Source: Zizania palustris (lineage: Eukaryota > Streptophyta > Magnoliopsida > Poales > Poaceae). Taken from it: 64,000 nt of DNA. How positions within the stretch are numbered: position 1 is the stretch's first letter; each line of letters begins with the position of its first letter. The stretch lies in assembly GCA_019279435.1 (NCBI GenBank), contig JAAALK010000289.1, positions 12,406,342-12,470,341 of the forward strand. Direction: 5' to 3'. Shown here piece by piece: positions 11,120 through 20,631 of the stretch. The notes beneath the pieces were generated by a model. It saw only the letters and a list, made by a program, of their open reading frames with translations. It was not told the DNA's origin and searched no databases. A program made the translations under genes and the position numbers.

Positions 11120-11289
11120 CGACAGAACGTGGTATTTATGACGAGTCATGAGTCCGAACAAAATTTCAGCAGCATAACCCCGCTGTTCTCCAATTGCACG
11201 CCTGATCGTGGTGCAATGGAGAATAACAAGGTTATGTTACTGAAATCTCGTTCGGACTCATGACTCATCATAAATACCACGCTCTGTCG
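11120..11289. repeat. 170-nt inverted repeat (long hairpin)
   Basis: The left arm from 11120 (cgacagaacgtggtatttat) pairs with the right arm ending at 11289 over about 80 bases. By eye there are about ten mismatches and a loop of roughly ten bases around 11200. Flanking bases show no clear target duplication. It lies just upstream of the CACTA transposase-associated ORF. Confidence 0.85.
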
Positions 11290-12109
11290 CCCACTCCGAG
11301 GCTGTCCAAAAAGGGACAATTCCAGACCTACAGATCTCACACACATGACACGTGTGAGACATGTTGGTCCGAAATGGGTGACGCATAGGTTTCGTTACAC
11401 TATTTACGTTGGTGTCAAATAAAAAATTGCATATGAAAAGAATATATATAAGAATTTATACATATATAATATACTAATCATCGTAAAGAAATCATTAACA
11501 AACCACAAATTAATACAATAATATAATTAATAGCATATATAATAGCACATCGCAAACGAAACACTTGTAATAGCATAAATAGTCAATGTAACGAATCAAT
11601 TTCCACTTGACATGCACTAGCAAATGAATCAATTATTACTTATATCACATACTACAACAAAACTTAAGTGCCTATCATACAATCAATCTCGATCCATCCA
11701 CTACGACAAAATTGTTGCTAATATAACCTAGAGCAATCACTGCAATGCACTATGACAAAATTCACAAATCAAAAGTGAAGAAAATTCTTCAAGCGGAAAA
11801 AATTACTTGGCAGCGGTGGATCGGAGGCTGGCGGGCGGCAAAGGCCAGCGGGCTACCACGGGCGGCGGGTGGCTGAACATCGCATATGAAACATATTAAT
11901 ACATGAACAATTTTTTAAGATCACAAAATATATTGCATATAAATATTGCAACATATATTCACATTTCACAATTTAAATCAATTCACAATTCAATTCAATT
12001 CACACCATATAATCACAATTCACAATACAATTCAAAAAGTAAACAATAATTCAATCACAATGCAAGTGAGGAAATTTTGTAGAGGATCGAGAGGGATAAA
12101 AATTATTAC
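11290..12109. other. AT-rich stretch without genes
   Basis: The sequence is dominated by AT-rich words such as caattcacaattcaattcaa near 11970-12010. It has no open frame with recognisable content. It lies within the presumed 5' non-coding part or intron of the truncated CACTA element. Confidence 0.45.
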
Positions 12110-12540
12110 TTTTGGCGGACGGCGACAGTCGGCGGCGGTCGGCGTGCGACGACGGAAGGCAGTGGTCAGCGGGCGATGGACGGCGGTGGCCAGTGGGGGG
12201 AGCTCGTGCGGCCGGCGGAAGGAGGGCGCTCGGTCGGCGGCGGGGCAGGGTGCTTGGCTGGCGGCGGTGGGGTAGGGCGCTCGGCCGGTAGATGGTGGAC
12301 CGGCGGTAGGGCGGCGGGCCGGCGGTGGGTGGCCGGGGCGGCGGGAGGCAGCGGGAGGCGGGCGGCGGCACGGACGGGAGGCAGCGAGGGCGGGTGGTGG
12401 TGAGGGCTGGGCGGCAGCGGCGTGGGCAGGAGGCAGTGGGAGGTGGAAGCGCGGGCATGGCGCGGGAGGGGGCGGTCCGGGCTGGGCGTGGGAGGCGGCG
12501 GTGTGGACGTGCGTACAGGGAGTTAGGTTTCCCTGTACAC
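12110..12540. other. GC-rich low-complexity stretch in the CACTA 5' region
   Basis: Runs of ggcgg and gcggg dominate, giving open frames on both strands. One is a minus frame rich in Pro, Arg and Ser (12458-12051). These frames show no domain and are explained by composition. Confidence 0.5.
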
Positions 12541-12549
12541 GCGCGGTTG

Positions 12550-12823
12550 GGGAATAAATCCCCCCAACTTCTGTTGGCCAGTATTAAAGCCAGCAGTTAA
12601 CTTCCGTTGGCTTTAATGTTGGCCGACGAAAGTTAGGGGGATTTGATCGGCCCTGGAAAAATGTAGGCTAACTTCTGTCGGCCACTGTGAAAAGCCGACG
12701 GAAGTTAAGTTAACTTCCATAGGCTCCTTGAGGCCGACGAAAGTTATTTAACTTCCGTCAGGTTTTGGAAAAACCGACGGAAAGTTATTTTAGCCGATGA
12801 AAAATTTCTGTTTTCTTGTAGTG
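12550..12823 (-). repeat. CACTA subterminal repeats and terminal inverted repeat
   Basis: Variants of CCGACGGAAGTTA recur in both orientations between 12555 and 12800 (aacttccgttggc, gccgacgaaagtta, aacttctgtcggcc, gccgacggaagttaa, aaccgacggaaagtta). They end at the TIR in 12808-12823. Such subterminal arrays are the usual transposase-binding sites of En/Spm elements. Confidence 0.75.
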
Positions 12824-12997
12824 TTGCACCAGAGGAGAAGAGTAAAACAGCCCTACCAGCAAATAGCTATTCATTAGTTGCTTCCACATGCCGAACCAGC
12901 GGAGTCATTTTCCACAATTGCAATGGGAATGGCCATTTCATGAGAGATTGCCCAAGCCAGAGATGTATATTCATTGCTACTGAGGATGGTGGGTATG
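12824..12997 (+). pseudogene. Gypsy gag zinc-knuckle fragment
   Basis: An uninterrupted frame reads ...SGVIFHNCNGNGHFMRDC PSQ...IATEDGGYV, a gag CCHC knuckle context. The first Cys of C-x2-C-x4-H-x4-C is Phe (TGC to TTC). It is bounded by the CACTA end on the left and the X LTR on the right, so both inserted into or beside an older gypsy gag. Confidence 0.65.
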
Positions 12998-13493
12998 TGT
13001 TGGCGTAAAAGATTACGCTAACAGGTTTTGAGAGATTAGAAACTAAAAAACGAAGTATTTGTAAGTAAACCGTTTCAAGCCTCCAAGTAGGATAATAGCT
13101 CGGAACAGTTCGAAGATGTGCATTGAATAACTCAATATTTGGTCCCCATTACAGGGTGAAACGGGAGGTATTTATAGGCCCAAAGATTAAGGAAAAGACC
13201 CTTCTACCCCTCTATTACAACCGACATAGTGGAAACTATTCGGTACCCTTAATAGGGTTAAAACGGTAAAAGACTAATCTAATAAGAAAGAAGATAAGTC
13301 TTCCATCCTAGCTGACAAAGAGGCTCTCTGAAGAGTCCATGTTCGAAGATATACTTCGAACTAGCGTTCGCCTTCATCCTTCGAACTTGATCCAATGTAC
13401 TCCCGGAGTTAGACGCTGAAAATCTTTGATTAAATCCCCTGCCTTTGTCTTGTTGCAGCAATGACTCTGAGGATGAAATATTTTCCCCCACCA
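12998..13493 (-). repeat. 3' LTR of gypsy X (496 bp)
   Basis: On the minus strand it begins TGGTGGGGGAAAA (family consensus TGTTGGGGG) right after the tract GTATTCGAGGGGCTAC. It ends TTTTACGCCAACA. It matches LTRs at 22561, 28961, 47844 and the truncated ones at 38725 and 56622. Confidence 0.85.
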
Positions 13494-13825
13494 GTAGCCC
13501 CTCGAATACGCTTCTCCGCTAGATCTGTAACGTTAGGAAAGCAGTATACGCAAGACAAATAATCATGCACAGAGGTTAACAGATTTAATCGACCTCCGAA
13601 ATATGCAGAGGTTCAAAACTTCGAATAAACTTCTAAGAAAATTATATTCAAACTATTTTAGATTTAACTGAAGGAGTCCGAAAGCCTCTTTTCTTTTTTT
13701 ACTTAGAAGAAATAGTCGTTGGCTTTTTCTTCCAACGGTAGTTACGCGATGCGTTAACTTCGCAAAGGGTAATGGTCAGGAATGCGAAACGGCAAACACA
13801 AACGGTAAAAGAATCGTGGCCTGGG

Positions 13826-13836
13826 CTATGAATAGG
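13826..13836 (+). promoter_or_regulatory. Degenerate TATA box of the antisense gene in X
   Basis: CTATGAATAGG lies 103 bp upstream of the ATG at 13929. The Y copy has the intact CTATAAATAGAGG at the same distance, so this looks like a one-base decay of a real TATA box. Confidence 0.5.
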
Positions 13837-13928
13837 GGACCCAGACCCTTCCCGAATACCCTTCTCACCACTTTCGTGCAAACAAGCCCTAGCCTCCATT
13901 TTCCTTCTTGAGCAATCCGTGCGATCTC

Positions 13929-15219
13929 ATGGCGAAGACAAGCTTCAAGGTCCCTGGGGCGGCTTCAGCTCTTGCCCGACAGCAGGCAGCAGCAGCAGCG
14001 GCATCAACAATGGCGACTCCAGCGACAGCAGTAGCGGCACCAATGGCGGCACCAGGAAGAAATCCCCAAAATGTTGGTCCTTATGAACTCCTTCCAGCGT
14101 CATCGAAGTATCCGGACCAATCTTATCAGCTGGGGCCGTCAACCTGCAAGAGGGAGTCGCTCGCCGCAGCAATAGAAGGAAAGATTAGCTCGGAAATCGT
14201 AATCTGCAAAATTGGAAAGGAGGTCATCCCTTCGCCAAGGCCCGGAGAAGTGGTAGTCTTCGAAGTAGGATTAGGGCTTCCGGCAGTCGACTTCCTGTCG
14301 GAGGTATTGGATCTATTCCACGTTACCCTTCCTCAACTTTCTCCAAATGTAGTAGCACGCCTTGCCATCTTCGAATGGGCGTTGCGAGCCGAAGGATGCG
14401 AAGGAAGATCTGAGATCTTCGCAGCACTGCATAGAGCTTCTTGCCAACCCAAGACTTACTGCTCTCCAGAGGAATCTTAACATCTCCGAAGGTCGGATTT
14501 CCCATTTGGATGAAATGGTTTCAGCACAGTGGAGGGCTAGACAAAACTTGGAAGCTGCGAACAAAGAGCTCGAAGAAGAACAAATTGTGCTGCGGGCAGA
14601 GATAGAAAAGATGCGGGCAGAGCACGCTACGATGGGGGCCGAGCTTGTCAGGCTCCAGGAAGAAAAAACTAAAGCTATGGAGGAGGCTAGCAACTTGCTT
14701 AGCCAGAAGAGTTCTCTGGCTACGGAGGCAGCTAGACTCTCCGCTGTGGTGGATGAGCTGAAATCATCGAAGGACACTTTAATTGAAGATAAGCTGAAAT
14801 CGGAGAAGGTAGCTACGGAAGTCATGAACCATCTCCTAGGTGTTCTAGAGTACTTCGGTACTACTAGGACACTTCCTTCGAATGACAACGTCTCCCTACT
14901 ACAATGGCTAAAAATGATCCAAGGAGCTGCAAAGACGATGAAGACAGCAGACATTCGGTATGGAGAGATCTCCGGCCAAGTGGCTGCTCTCGGAGTACTT
15001 CGCTACTACGAAGATCTAGGATTATCAATAACGCCAGACTCAGGGGCAACTCCCATTACCTTCGACGACAACCGGCTTCTCAATCCTTCTAAAGACGTGG
15101 CTGCAGCTTGGCAAGCCTTCCAAGCTTCATGGAGAGCCGAAGGTCGCACTGCGATCAAGGCATGGATCGATGAAGGGCAACGCCAGAAGCAAACTCGGTC
15201 GCAAGACCCGAGCAGCTAG
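13929..15219 (+). pseudogene. Antisense gene of gypsy X: Transposase_28-like N-terminus joined to coiled-coil C-terminus
   Basis: ATG at 13929 (MAKTSFK, as in Y) opens a frame with an Ala-rich N-terminus. It then contains a domain resembling Pfam Transposase_28 ('putative gypsy type transposon'): GEVVVFE, GLGLPAVDFLSEVLDLF, LPQLSPNVVARLAIFEWALR. A four-residue loss after VVVFE relative to Y falls at a repeated ttcgaag. At about 14440-14480 the frame ends and an overlapping frame continues with a heptad-rich coiled coil (about 14500-14830). The C-terminal domain follows (YFGTTRTLP, RYGEISGQVAALGVLRYYEDLGL, AAAWQAFQASWRAEGRTAIKAW), with a stop at 15219. Compared with Y and V, the middle of the gene has been deleted. 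The gene lies tail to tail with pol. Its function is unknown; it may be a DNA- or gag-associated accessory protein. Confidence 0.72.
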
Positions 15220-15336
15220 CCTCCGCCGAACCAGCAGGTCTAGCTTTGTTCTAGGGTTCAACAATGTAAAAAATCATGCTTTCATACATTATGAATGAAA
15301 ATTTACTTATCATGTTTTTAGGCTTCTCAACCTCAT

Positions 15337-15654
15337 ATGGATGATGTCGAAGTGTTAAACATTACTGAAGAACTCCGCCTGCTATGGGCTACATTCGATC
15401 TTTTAAAACTTCATAAACGACCTCGATTTTTAATTCCTCAAGATAGCTCCGGTGTAATTGCGCCCGAAATATGTAAAGATATACTATCTTATATTAAAGA
15501 GGAAGAAAAAGAGGTTAACTTGGAAACTTCATCTTCTGAAGACATTGCTTGGTCTGAGGATGAAGGTATTGCTGAAGATCAAGGGAAAAAACCTAAAAAA
15601 CTTCGAAGCTGGGAAAGGAGCCCCGAACGACTTCGAACTTGGGCTGAACTTTAA
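15337..15654 (+). CDS. Small downstream ORF of the antisense transcription unit
   Basis: An acidic frame contains LNITEELRLLWATFDLL, RFLIPQDSSG, EICKDILSYIKEEEKEVNLE and a Ser/Glu-rich tail ending RTWAEL. Parallel segments occur after the same stop codon at 43978-43712 (minus), 57293-57096 (minus), 23200-23242 (start only) and 52850-53160 (decayed). Each is preceded by a T-rich segment ending in TTTTTAG, which could be a splice acceptor. It is either a last exon joined upstream of the stop or a second cistron. No known domain. Confidence 0.5.
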   Translation: MDDVEVLNITEELRLLWATFDLLKLHKRPRFLIPQDSSGVIAPEICKDILSYIKEEEKEVNLETSSSEDIAWSEDEGIAEDQGKKPKKLRSWERSPERLRTWAEL

Positions 15655-16109
15655 CAAGAACAAAAAGATTTTAGAGCTTCGAAAGGAGGTAGAAGAGTTA
15701 AACGCAAAGTTATTAGGACTCCCGGCTCTGGAACTAGTCGTTCCAACCTTAGCAGTAGTTCTAGAGATTGAAGGGGTCTTCGATTCCTTCTCGGCATAGA
15801 CACCGATTTTTCGTGATGTAATTGTAATTTGTTCGAATGATAAATATCAATTTTTAAAATTGTCTCCCTACTTACCAGCCCCTCCTTGGGCAAAAGCAAC
15901 TTCGCGTCATACTCGAAGATGGTTAGGCGCAAAAAAAACATAGGAGTACAATTTTGGGGTCTCGGAGCCCCTCAGCAACTTAAAGATTGATTAAAATCTC
16001 ATAAAATGCTTGACTACTTGGAGTCGTAAGATTGATAGCTTAGTACCTTTGTTTGAAAGAAGTCACTTCGGACAAGCTTCCTGAACATTTTAATGTCCCC
16101 AACAATTGG

Positions 16110-16350
16110 TCACTTTGGACTCTTTTCACAGATGTTCGAAGCTTATTAGCTCAAACTCTGTTTTGTTTTGGCCTCCTTCGGCTCTTTTTGCGAATTCTAT
16201 CAAACCGGTAGTTTGGAATTCGCAGTGGTGTCCTTGGACTCTTTTTACGGATGCTTTCAAGCCGGAGCTTGGAATCCGCATTATTTGGTCTCCTTCGACT
16301 CTTTTTATGGATGCTTTCAAGCCGGTGGCTCGGAATCCATTTTTCAGTTA
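16110..16350. repeat. About 60-bp tandem repeat, four copies, between integrase and antisense gene in X
   Basis: The word GACTCTTTTT (one variant GGCTCTTTTT) recurs at 16118, 16180, 16237 and 16297, giving spacings of 57-62. Each copy continues with atgctttcaagccggtggct-like sequence. Gypsy B carries the same array at 53617-53800. Confidence 0.8.
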
Positions 16351-16548
16351 CTTTCCCACCTCGTCGGAAGCTTCAAACCAGTGGTTCGAAGTCCGAAAAA
16401 TTGGTTCAAATTAATGACACTTCCCTCCCAGCAAATTTCATCCTTCTAGTGCGTCCACTAGAAGTAAGAAATGTTTGATAGGTAGGCATTATCTGAACCA
16501 TGAACTTTATTAATTCGGAAAGTGTTTACAAATGATTACAAGGAGCCC

Positions 16549-17720
16549 CTATGTGAAGTATCGCTTTAAGTGCTCTGCATGCCATGTATGCGTTAGCTCT
16601 TCACCTTCTAAAGTAGCTAACTTAAAAGAACCAGGGCGTCCTGAGCGGACAATTATGTATGGACCTTCCCACTTATTTCCTAATTTCCCTGGCGCTATAA
16701 TACTGTGCAAAACAAGATGACTCGGCTTAAGTTCGTTAATTTTGACTTTCGGGTCAAACCAAGTCTTTGTCTGCTGCTGATACTTTGACAAATTGGCGAC
16801 ATCTCGACGTCTTGTCTCTTCTGTTAAATCCAGCGCAGTTTGTCTTTCTACTTCCATTTCCGGTTCGGTGCTACGAACGGATACTCCTTTGAGTTCCATT
16901 GGCGTCATAGCTTCATCTCCGAATAATAGTCTGAAGGGTGTGAAACCCGTGGACCTCGTTTGAGTGGTCCGAATGGACCATAGAATCTTCGGGAGCTCTT
17001 CGGTCCACAATCCTTTTGCCAATCTCACTATTCATTGATTCAGCCCTGACAAAATATTACCATTAGCTCTTTCCACAGCTCCGTTAGACTGAGGATGTCG
17101 CACTGCAGCAAAACATAATTGGATGCCTAGATCTTCACAAAATTTCTTGAAGGGTTCTGCATGGAATTGTGTTCCATTGTCAACTGTCAGCTGCCGAGGC
17201 ACTCCGAACCGGCATATGATATTTTTCCAGCAGAATTTTTGTACATTATTCGAAGTGATAGCTGTTAGGGGCTCTGCTTCTACCCACTTGGAAAAATATT
17301 CAATTGCTACTACTGCGAACTTCAAATTTCCTTTTGCTACTGGGAAGGGACCGATAAGATCCATGCCCCATCTGGCCATGGGCCATACTGGAGCAATGAC
17401 TTGAAGAGTTGTTGGTGGGCGAAGACTTCTTCGTCCCATCCACTGACATCCTTGGTAGGTGCCGACTAAGTTCTCAGCATCAACTACTATTGTAGGCCAA
17501 TAAAGCCCCTGGCGAAGTGTTTTTCCTGCCAAACCTCGAGGGGCCAGATGGCTACCGCAGAGTCCTTCATGAATTTCTCGAAGAATTTCTTGACCTTCGG
17601 CTTGAGATATACATCGGAGCAGAGGGGAACATACTCCGACTTTGTACAAAATACCGTTGATTATATGATAATTCTGAATTCTGAGTTTCAACCTCGAAAG
17701 TTGTGACCCTTTCAGACAAA
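16549..17720 (-). pseudogene. Gypsy X integrase
   Basis: Integrase inserts the cDNA into chromosomal DNA. The N-terminal H-H-C-C zinc region reads HEGLCGSHLAP...TYQGC; its first Cys is Tyr here but Cys in the 38725 element (TCQGC). The catalytic core carries WGMDLIGPF, TVDNGTQF and NGAVERANG, the D-D-E triad. The C-terminal part includes FTPFRLLFGDEAMTP and KLGNKWEGPY, ending AEHLKRYFT. One stop (17032-17034) separates core and C-terminus. A frame change near 17700 separates integrase from RNase H. Otherwise it is well preserved and on the minus strand. Confidence 0.85.
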
Positions 17721-18232
17721 CTTGCTTCTCCTTGCAACAATTCCATAATTGAACTTCGCCAATCTGTACTTGGAATGCAAAGGATTTCTGCAGAAGGAAT
17801 TTGTGGCACTGAAGGTGTACTGAGTTCTTCGTAAAAAGCCTCTTCTGGAATGTCCATAGCTCTGGCTGCAGCTTTTGCCAAAATATCAGCTTGCGCATTT
17901 TCTGCTCTAGGTATACTCCGAATGGAAATCCCTTTAAATGCTGCTTCAATCTTACGGATCTCTTCCAAATATTTTGCAAGCTGTGAATGCCTAACTAGAA
18001 AACTCTTGTCTACGTGCCCTACTACAATTTGAGAATCTGTCTTAATAGCAACTCTTGTAGCCCCTAGAGCACGTGCCTTTCGTAGTCCTAGTAAAATTCC
18101 TTCATACTCCGCTGTATTATTAGTAGATTTAAAGTTGAGTCTTGCGGAGTACATTGCCTTTTGCCCTGAAGGCTAAATTATTACTGCTCTGACACCTGCT
18201 CCAGATGGTTGGAAAGCTCCGTCGGAGTAAAT
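17700..18232 (-). pseudogene. Gypsy X second (archaeal-type) RNase H
   Basis: A second RNase H follows the usual RT-RNase H, the hallmark of Tat-lineage gypsy elements. Visible motifs are YSDGAF (Asp), NTAEYEGILLGL (Glu), VAIKTDSQIV (Asp) and ENAQADILAKAA (Asp), the four metal ligands. It would remove RNA from the RNA-DNA hybrid. A stop at 18173-18175 interrupts it after RAVII. It is in the same frame as the upstream RT. Confidence 0.82.
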
Positions 18233-18811
18233 GGTCCAAATTCCTTCACTTGGCTTCTCCGGAGCCCATGCTGCCGGGGGAGTCCACTCTGCCACAAAGT
18301 CCGCCAACACTTGTGACTTAATTGCTATCCTTGCCATGAAGGATATGCCGAAGGGTGCTAATTCAACGGCCCACTTCCCAATTCTTACTGTGGAATCCTT
18401 ACTTCGAAGCATATCTACCAAGGGATACGAAGTTGGTACAATTACATTATGCGCCAAGAAATAATGCCTTAACTTCCTCGAAGCCATTATCAGAGCATAA
18501 GTGAACTTCTCAAGCTCGGAATATCTTGTTTTTGCTCCAGACAATGCTTCGGATACAAAATATACTAGATTCTGAACCAACTTTCCATTGAAATCAACCT
18601 CTCTAAGAAGGACTGCACTGATAGCAGAGCCAGTAGCTGCAAGGTAGAGGAGTAGGGTTTCGTCCGCAATAGGCACCATGAGTGTAGCGAGGTTACTGAG
18701 ATAATTCTTAATATCTTCGAAGCTTTTTTGACATTCCAGTGTCCATGCAAAATCTTCGGATCCCTTCAATGCTTTGAAAATGGGCAAACTTCTCTCCGTA
18801 GACCTTGCCAA
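18233..18811 (-). pseudogene. Gypsy X RT C-terminus and first RNase H
   Basis: FAWTLECQKSFEDIKNYLS marks the RT connection region. It is followed by the RT-linked RNase H core: LLLYLAATGSAISAVLLRE, VYFVSEALSGAKTRYSELEK, ALIMASRKLRHYFLAH and GRIGKWAVELAPFGISF-like. The frame is continuous with RT except for the stop at 18854. Confidence 0.82.
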
Positions 18812-18853
18812 AAATCTGCTAAGTGCTGCAAGATGACCAGTCAGCTTTTGTAC

Positions 18854-19837
18854 TTACTTTAAATTCTCCGGAGGGGCCATCCTTTGCAGCGTAGTTATCT
18901 GAGTGGGGCTAGCTTTGATTCCCCTGCTCGAAACTAGATACCCTAACAATTTTCCAGCCTGAGCCCCGAAGATACATTTTTTGCGGTTAAGATGGATTCC
19001 ACATGCCCGAAGGCTATTAAATGTTTCTACTGAGTCTGGGCTATGTTGGTGCTTTAAAGCACTCTTTATTACAATATCATCCATATAGGCCTCTACATTG
19101 CGACCTAGTTGATGACCTAGAGCCTTGGCAATTAACCTAGAAAAAGTAGCCCCGACATTTCTTAAGCCAAAGGGCATTCTTACATAACAGAAGACTCCCG
19201 AAGGAGTTACAAAGCTTGTCTTGATATCGTCTTCACGCTTTAGCCAGATTTGATGATAGCCGGAATACGTGTCGAGGAAGCTTAATAACTCCGAACCAGC
19301 ACTAGAGTCAACCAATTGATCAATTCGGGGCATGGGGTAGGGGTCACGGGGGCATGCTTTATTCAAAGATGTAAAATCAATACACATGCGCCACTTCCCG
19401 GAAGATTTCTTCCTAACGAAGACTGGGTTGGCTAACCAGTCCGTATGAGCCACTTCTCTAATAATCCCAGCCTTCAGCATCTTTTCCACTTCGTCTTTGG
19501 CAAGGATAGACCTCTCCGTAGATAGCTTCCGGAGTCCTTGCCGAACAGGCCGAGCCTTCGGGTTCACGAGTAAACTGTGTTCAATGATATCCCGACTGAC
19601 TCCGGTGATGTCTTCATCAGACCAAGCAAAGACATCTAAATTCTCCTCAACTACTTCCTCTAATGAAGTAGCGACTTCTGGAGGCAACTCCTTGCCAAAA
19701 TGAAAAGAATATTCCTTGCCATCTTTGACAATAACCTTCGTTGCAATCTCTCCTTCAGGGCTTGGTCTTGGGAAGGACTTCTTGAAAGATTCGCTCGGAG
19801 CAGAAAAAACCTCTGGGTTTTCTTGCACGTTGTTCAC
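18854..19837 (-). pseudogene. Gypsy X reverse transcriptase
   Basis: The RT copies element RNA into DNA. In order it shows FAWSDEDITGVSRDIIEH, a KKSSGKWRMCIDFTSLNKA block, CPRDPYPMPRIDQLVDS, FLDTYSGYHQI, TSFVTPSGVFCYVRMPFGL, then the catalytic EAYMDDIVIKS and RKKCIFGAQAGKLLGYLVS. All conserved blocks including YMDD are present. It is bounded by two in-frame stops (19838-19840 upstream, 18854-18856 downstream), and protease and RNase H are in the same frame, so only nonsense changes split the polyprotein. Confidence 0.87.
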
Positions 19838-20587
19838 CTATCTCGGGTCAAGAGGAGGGCCATGACCATACTCTGTTCTTCGCGTAGCGGCCTGATCTCC
19901 GAAAATAGTGAGTACTCCCTCCTGTGTGGGCATCTTCATACATTGGTAATTATGATGCGCCACAACTCCAAATTGATTCAACATGCCCCTTCCGAAGATA
20001 ACATTGTATGCATATGGGGCATCCACAAAATCAAAAATCACTTCCTCCGTCCTGGCCAGTAGCCCCTCTCTGAAAGTAACTTCCAGGCCAATTTGGCCGA
20101 GGGCATCGAGAGGGGGTCCTGTGAAGCCTTGCAAAGGACAGGCTGCTAGGAGAATATGCTTCCTGGAGATGCAGAGTTGATCAAAAGCTTGGACAAAGAT
20201 AATATCTGCCGAACTCCCTCCGTCGATTAGCACTCTCCGGACCTCAGTCCCTGCTATGTCGGCAGTGATGACAAGTGGGTCTGCATGTGGAAATTTAATG
20301 CCGGCTGCATCATCTGCAGAAAAAGATATCGGCACATGGGACCATTCAGGCATACCAGCTACAGATGAAGAAGATCCAATATGGCCCACTTCTCTGACAT
20401 ATTCTCTTCTCTGCCTCTTTGACATACTTCCAAGGGTCCCTCCCCCGGAGATGGGGAGGACTACTCTTTTCCCTCGATCTTGACCATCTTCTTGCTTCGG
20501 AGGTGGCATCGCATTGACCACCGGAGGCCATCTTGTAGGGTCAAAGTTCTCTATCCACGCCACAGCCTGAATAGGCTCCGGACGCAC
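19838..20587 (-). pseudogene. Gypsy X protease
   Basis: The retropepsin signature reads VLIDGGSSADIIF, that is D-G-G rather than the usual D-[ST]-G. It is followed by GPPLDALGQIGLEVTF and the AYNVIFGRGMLNQFGVV flap/ILGR-like region. The protease would cut the Gag-Pol precursor. The frame starts without a true ATG because the upstream gag is missing; the boundary with Y lies just upstream. Confidence 0.8.
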
Positions 20588-20631
20588 TTCGGTCAGAACT
20601 CGGTCAGTAGTGCCTCGACCCGAAGTTCTTT

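Larger units (their letters stand above)
10857..12823 (-). mobile_element. CACTA (En/Spm) transposon, 5' end only
   Basis: The right boundary reads, on the minus strand, CACTACAAGAAAACAG, a typical plant CACTA terminal inverted repeat, ending at 12823 and flanked by TTG. Inside are subterminal repeats, a GC-rich stretch, an AT-rich stretch and a transposase-associated domain at 11003-10859. No opposite TIR was found to the left, where copia sequence begins, so the element is truncated. Confidence 0.75.

Noticed and set aside
12051..12458. Proline-rich protein on the minus strand
   Set aside because: The frame is produced by GC-rich low complexity in the CACTA 5' region; frames are open on both strands and no domain is visible.
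14313..14954. Minus-strand 213-codon ORF
   Set aside because: It is the shadow of the coiled-coil coding on the plus strand, Ser-rich and without a domain.
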